Source: a virus
Reading direction: 5' to 3' (one strand)
DNA: 38,911 nucleotides
IMG/VR virus record: IMGVR_UViG_3300007735_000705
Coordinates: 1-38,911 of that record
A program made the position numbers and the translations under genes. The notes beneath the pieces are model-generated. The model was given only the letters and a program-made list of their open reading frames with translations, ran no database searches and was not told where the DNA came from. This document shows positions 37,755 to 38,911 of this stretch, piece by piece; position 1 is the first letter of the stretch; the number at the start of each line of letters is the position of its first letter.

Positions 37755-38371
37755 GCGACACACCGAGAACTGATGCTCAAGCGTGCCATGTCTCGGTGGA
37801 CCGAGCGGGCTGCATAACGCTATCATACAGCGCAGATGGAGGCTACGTTCCGCGCCTGTTAAGCGAACAGCTCGAACGCGAGAACGCCGCGCTGCGCCGC
37901 CCCATAGACGACCCGAACGCGATGCACTCTCACTATCTGAGGAAGCGCAACGGCTGGGAAGTGTGGCAAGCAGGGCGGATACACCGGTTTCAGGAGACGG
38001 TAGATAAACTCGAACGCGACAACGCCGAGTTGCGCAATGAGCTGGCGAGTCTGAAGCACCAGACCCAGTGGGAATGTTCCTGCGGTGGCACCGACTGCGA
38101 AGGCCAGAAGGAGAACGCCGAGCTGCGGCAGCAACTGGAAGACGTAAAGCGCGTCCGCTACTCTCTCGAAGACTCCCTCACACGCTCTCAGGCCGAGGCG
38201 GAAGCGTGCTGGGGGAAGAAGGAGCGGTTGGCCGACGCAGCCGAAGAGCTGCTCAGAACGTACATCAATGTCGTTCGCGTCACCGGCCACCCGTGCCCCG
38301 AAGATTTGGTGATCTGCCGCCAACTTCGCGCCGCCATCGACGCCGCCCGCGCCAAGGAAGCCAAGCCATGA
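37751..38371 (+). CDS. 206-residue coiled-coil KEAKP-family protein
   Basis: This is the longest family member. It starts MSDTPRTDAQACHVSVDRAG, nearly the same start as the MSDTPKTDA protein at 1312. It has two coil segments (LERENAALRR; LERDNAELRNELASLKH), the three-cysteine motif WECSCGGTDCEG and another coil (AELRQQLEDVKRVRYSLEDS). It ends AAIDAARAKEAKP. It shares DNA nearly base for base with the 880 gene over the cysteine motif. It looks like the intact form from which shorter ones were cut. The coupled downstream gene is the helicase. Confidence 0.75.
   Translation: MSDTPRTDAQACHVSVDRAGCITLSYSADGGYVPRLLSEQLERENAALRRPIDDPNAMHSHYLRKRNGWEVWQAGRIHRFQETVDKLERDNAELRNELASLKHQTQWECSCGGTDCEGQKENAELRQQLEDVKRVRYSLEDSLTRSQAEAEACWGKKERLADAAEELLRTYINVVRVTGHPCPEDLVICRQLRAAIDAARAKEAKP
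38063..38104 (+). repeat. 42-base near-repeat of 1141-1182
   Basis: This stretch matches 1141-1182 with three differences and encodes WECSCGGTDCEG in both places. Confidence 0.85.
38354..38371 (+). promoter_or_regulatory. Shine-Dalgarno embedded in upstream gene tail
   Basis: AAGGAAG lies 7 bases before the helicase ATG and encodes KEA of the upstream tail. The start and stop overlap as ATGA. Confidence 0.65.
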
Positions 38372-38911
38372 ACTACGAACAGGTATTTCTCGGCTCTTGT
38401 ATGTTGGAGCCAACGCTCATCGACCATGCCATTGGCAGCGGGCTGAAGGCGGATGCGTTCACGTCTGACGACCGCAAGCGTATCTGGCTGCAACTGTTGG
38501 ACTCGCGCACGAATAGCAAGCTGACGGATATGCAGGCCATCTTCTTGGAGATGGGAACCGACTGCCCCGCCGATGAGTTGCTCGCGTGCGAAGCCTCAGC
38601 CCCAACTCAGACGCATGGCAAGAAAGCCCTGAGCCGTGTGCTTGAGGCTGGCATCATCGCCCAGCTACGCCCCGCCCTCAACGATGCGCTCTCGCTCATT
38701 GACGACGGCAAGCCCTACAAGGACATCAAGGAGACGGTGGAAGCCCTAGCCGAGCACCTCAAGCCAGAGGAGCGTACGGAGGCGAGCCTTCCCGAAACCG
38801 TGGAAGAGGCCATGGCGTGGATCACCGGACAGGTTACGGGTAACACCGCTGACGAGAAGGTAGTGGTTACTGGCCTGCGCCGCTTTGACGAGGGCGCGGG
38901 GTCGATTGGGA
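38368..38911 (+). CDS. DnaB-type replicative helicase, N-terminal part (3' partial)
   Basis: The visible 181 residues start MNYEQVFLGSCMLEPTLIDH, then LKADAFTSDDRKRIWLQLLD, the pattern of a DnaB N-terminal helical domain ('E...LGS.L......'). A linker helix follows. The frame reaches VVVTGLRRFDEGAGSIG, which is the 'TG...LD...GG' start of the RecA-type motor just before its Walker A loop. The window ends there. It unwinds DNA at the replication fork. Translation is coupled to the KEAKP-family gene upstream. Confidence 0.82.
   Translation, partial: MNYEQVFLGSCMLEPTLIDHAIGSGLKADAFTSDDRKRIWLQLLDSRTNSKLTDMQAIFLEMGTDCPADELLACEASAPTQTHGKKALSRVLEAGIIAQLRPALNDALSLIDDGKPYKDIKETVEALAEHLKPEERTEASLPETVEEAMAWITGQVTGNTADEKVVVTGLRRFDEGAGSIG

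Overview
The window is most of the genome of a tailed double-stranded DNA phage (Caudoviricetes). The evidence is a terminase pair, portal, scaffold, a DUF5309/SU10-type capsid protein, a head-tail adaptor, a nozzle-like tail protein, fibres, large ejection-type proteins and a holin. I see no tape-measure, sheath or baseplate genes, so a short-tailed (podovirus-like) virion is most likely. No integrase, phage repressor, RNA or DNA polymerase, tRNA, rRNA or CRISPR array is visible. Base composition is near 50% GC by eye. Nothing identifies the host. Both ends cut through genes, and the same unusual small-gene family lies at both ends, so the window may be a circular or permuted genome opened inside its replication region.

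Layout: (1) 1-3976, plus strand: small tightly overlapping accessory genes (SWIM zinc finger, a shuffled family of coiled-coil proteins ending in KEAKP, an HNH nuclease) ending in a metallophosphoesterase. (2) 3973-31468, minus strand: the late operon. Read in transcription order it is terS, terL, two small genes, portal, a 71-aa gene, scaffold, major capsid, a 156-aa head protein, a 102-aa gene, adaptor, two tandem paralogues, tail fibre, a 14-repeat RCC1 protein, a glycosyltransferase-like protein, a tail assembly chaperone-like protein, a second fibre, holin, a small membrane protein, three small basic or acidic proteins, a nozzle-like protein, a 114-aa gene and three large ejection-type proteins. 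(3) 31469-32082: a divergent noncoding region with a G-quadruplex motif, inverted repeats and a parS-like palindrome. (4) 32083-38911, plus strand: an ArdC-like protein, a secreted lysozyme, many small orphan genes, a winged-helix protein, an SSB-like protein, a PD-(D/E)XK nuclease, two coiled-coil proteins and the start of a DnaB-type helicase.

How the genes fit together: the plus-strand right and left segments probably form one early/replication block (SSB, nuclease, helicase, HNH, phosphoesterase, ArdC defence), and the minus block builds and releases the virion. Translation is mostly coupled by overlapping stop/start codons. The coiled-coil family carries a strong Shine-Dalgarno inside its last codons, while several plus-strand genes between 33 and 36 kb start after A/C-rich leaders with no Shine-Dalgarno.

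The parts I find most unusual are the KEAKP cassette family, the double-propeller RCC1 protein next to a glycosyltransferase, the i-type-like lysozyme placed away from the holin, the heavily structured gap inside the head operon, and the parS-like/G-quadruplex noncoding region.
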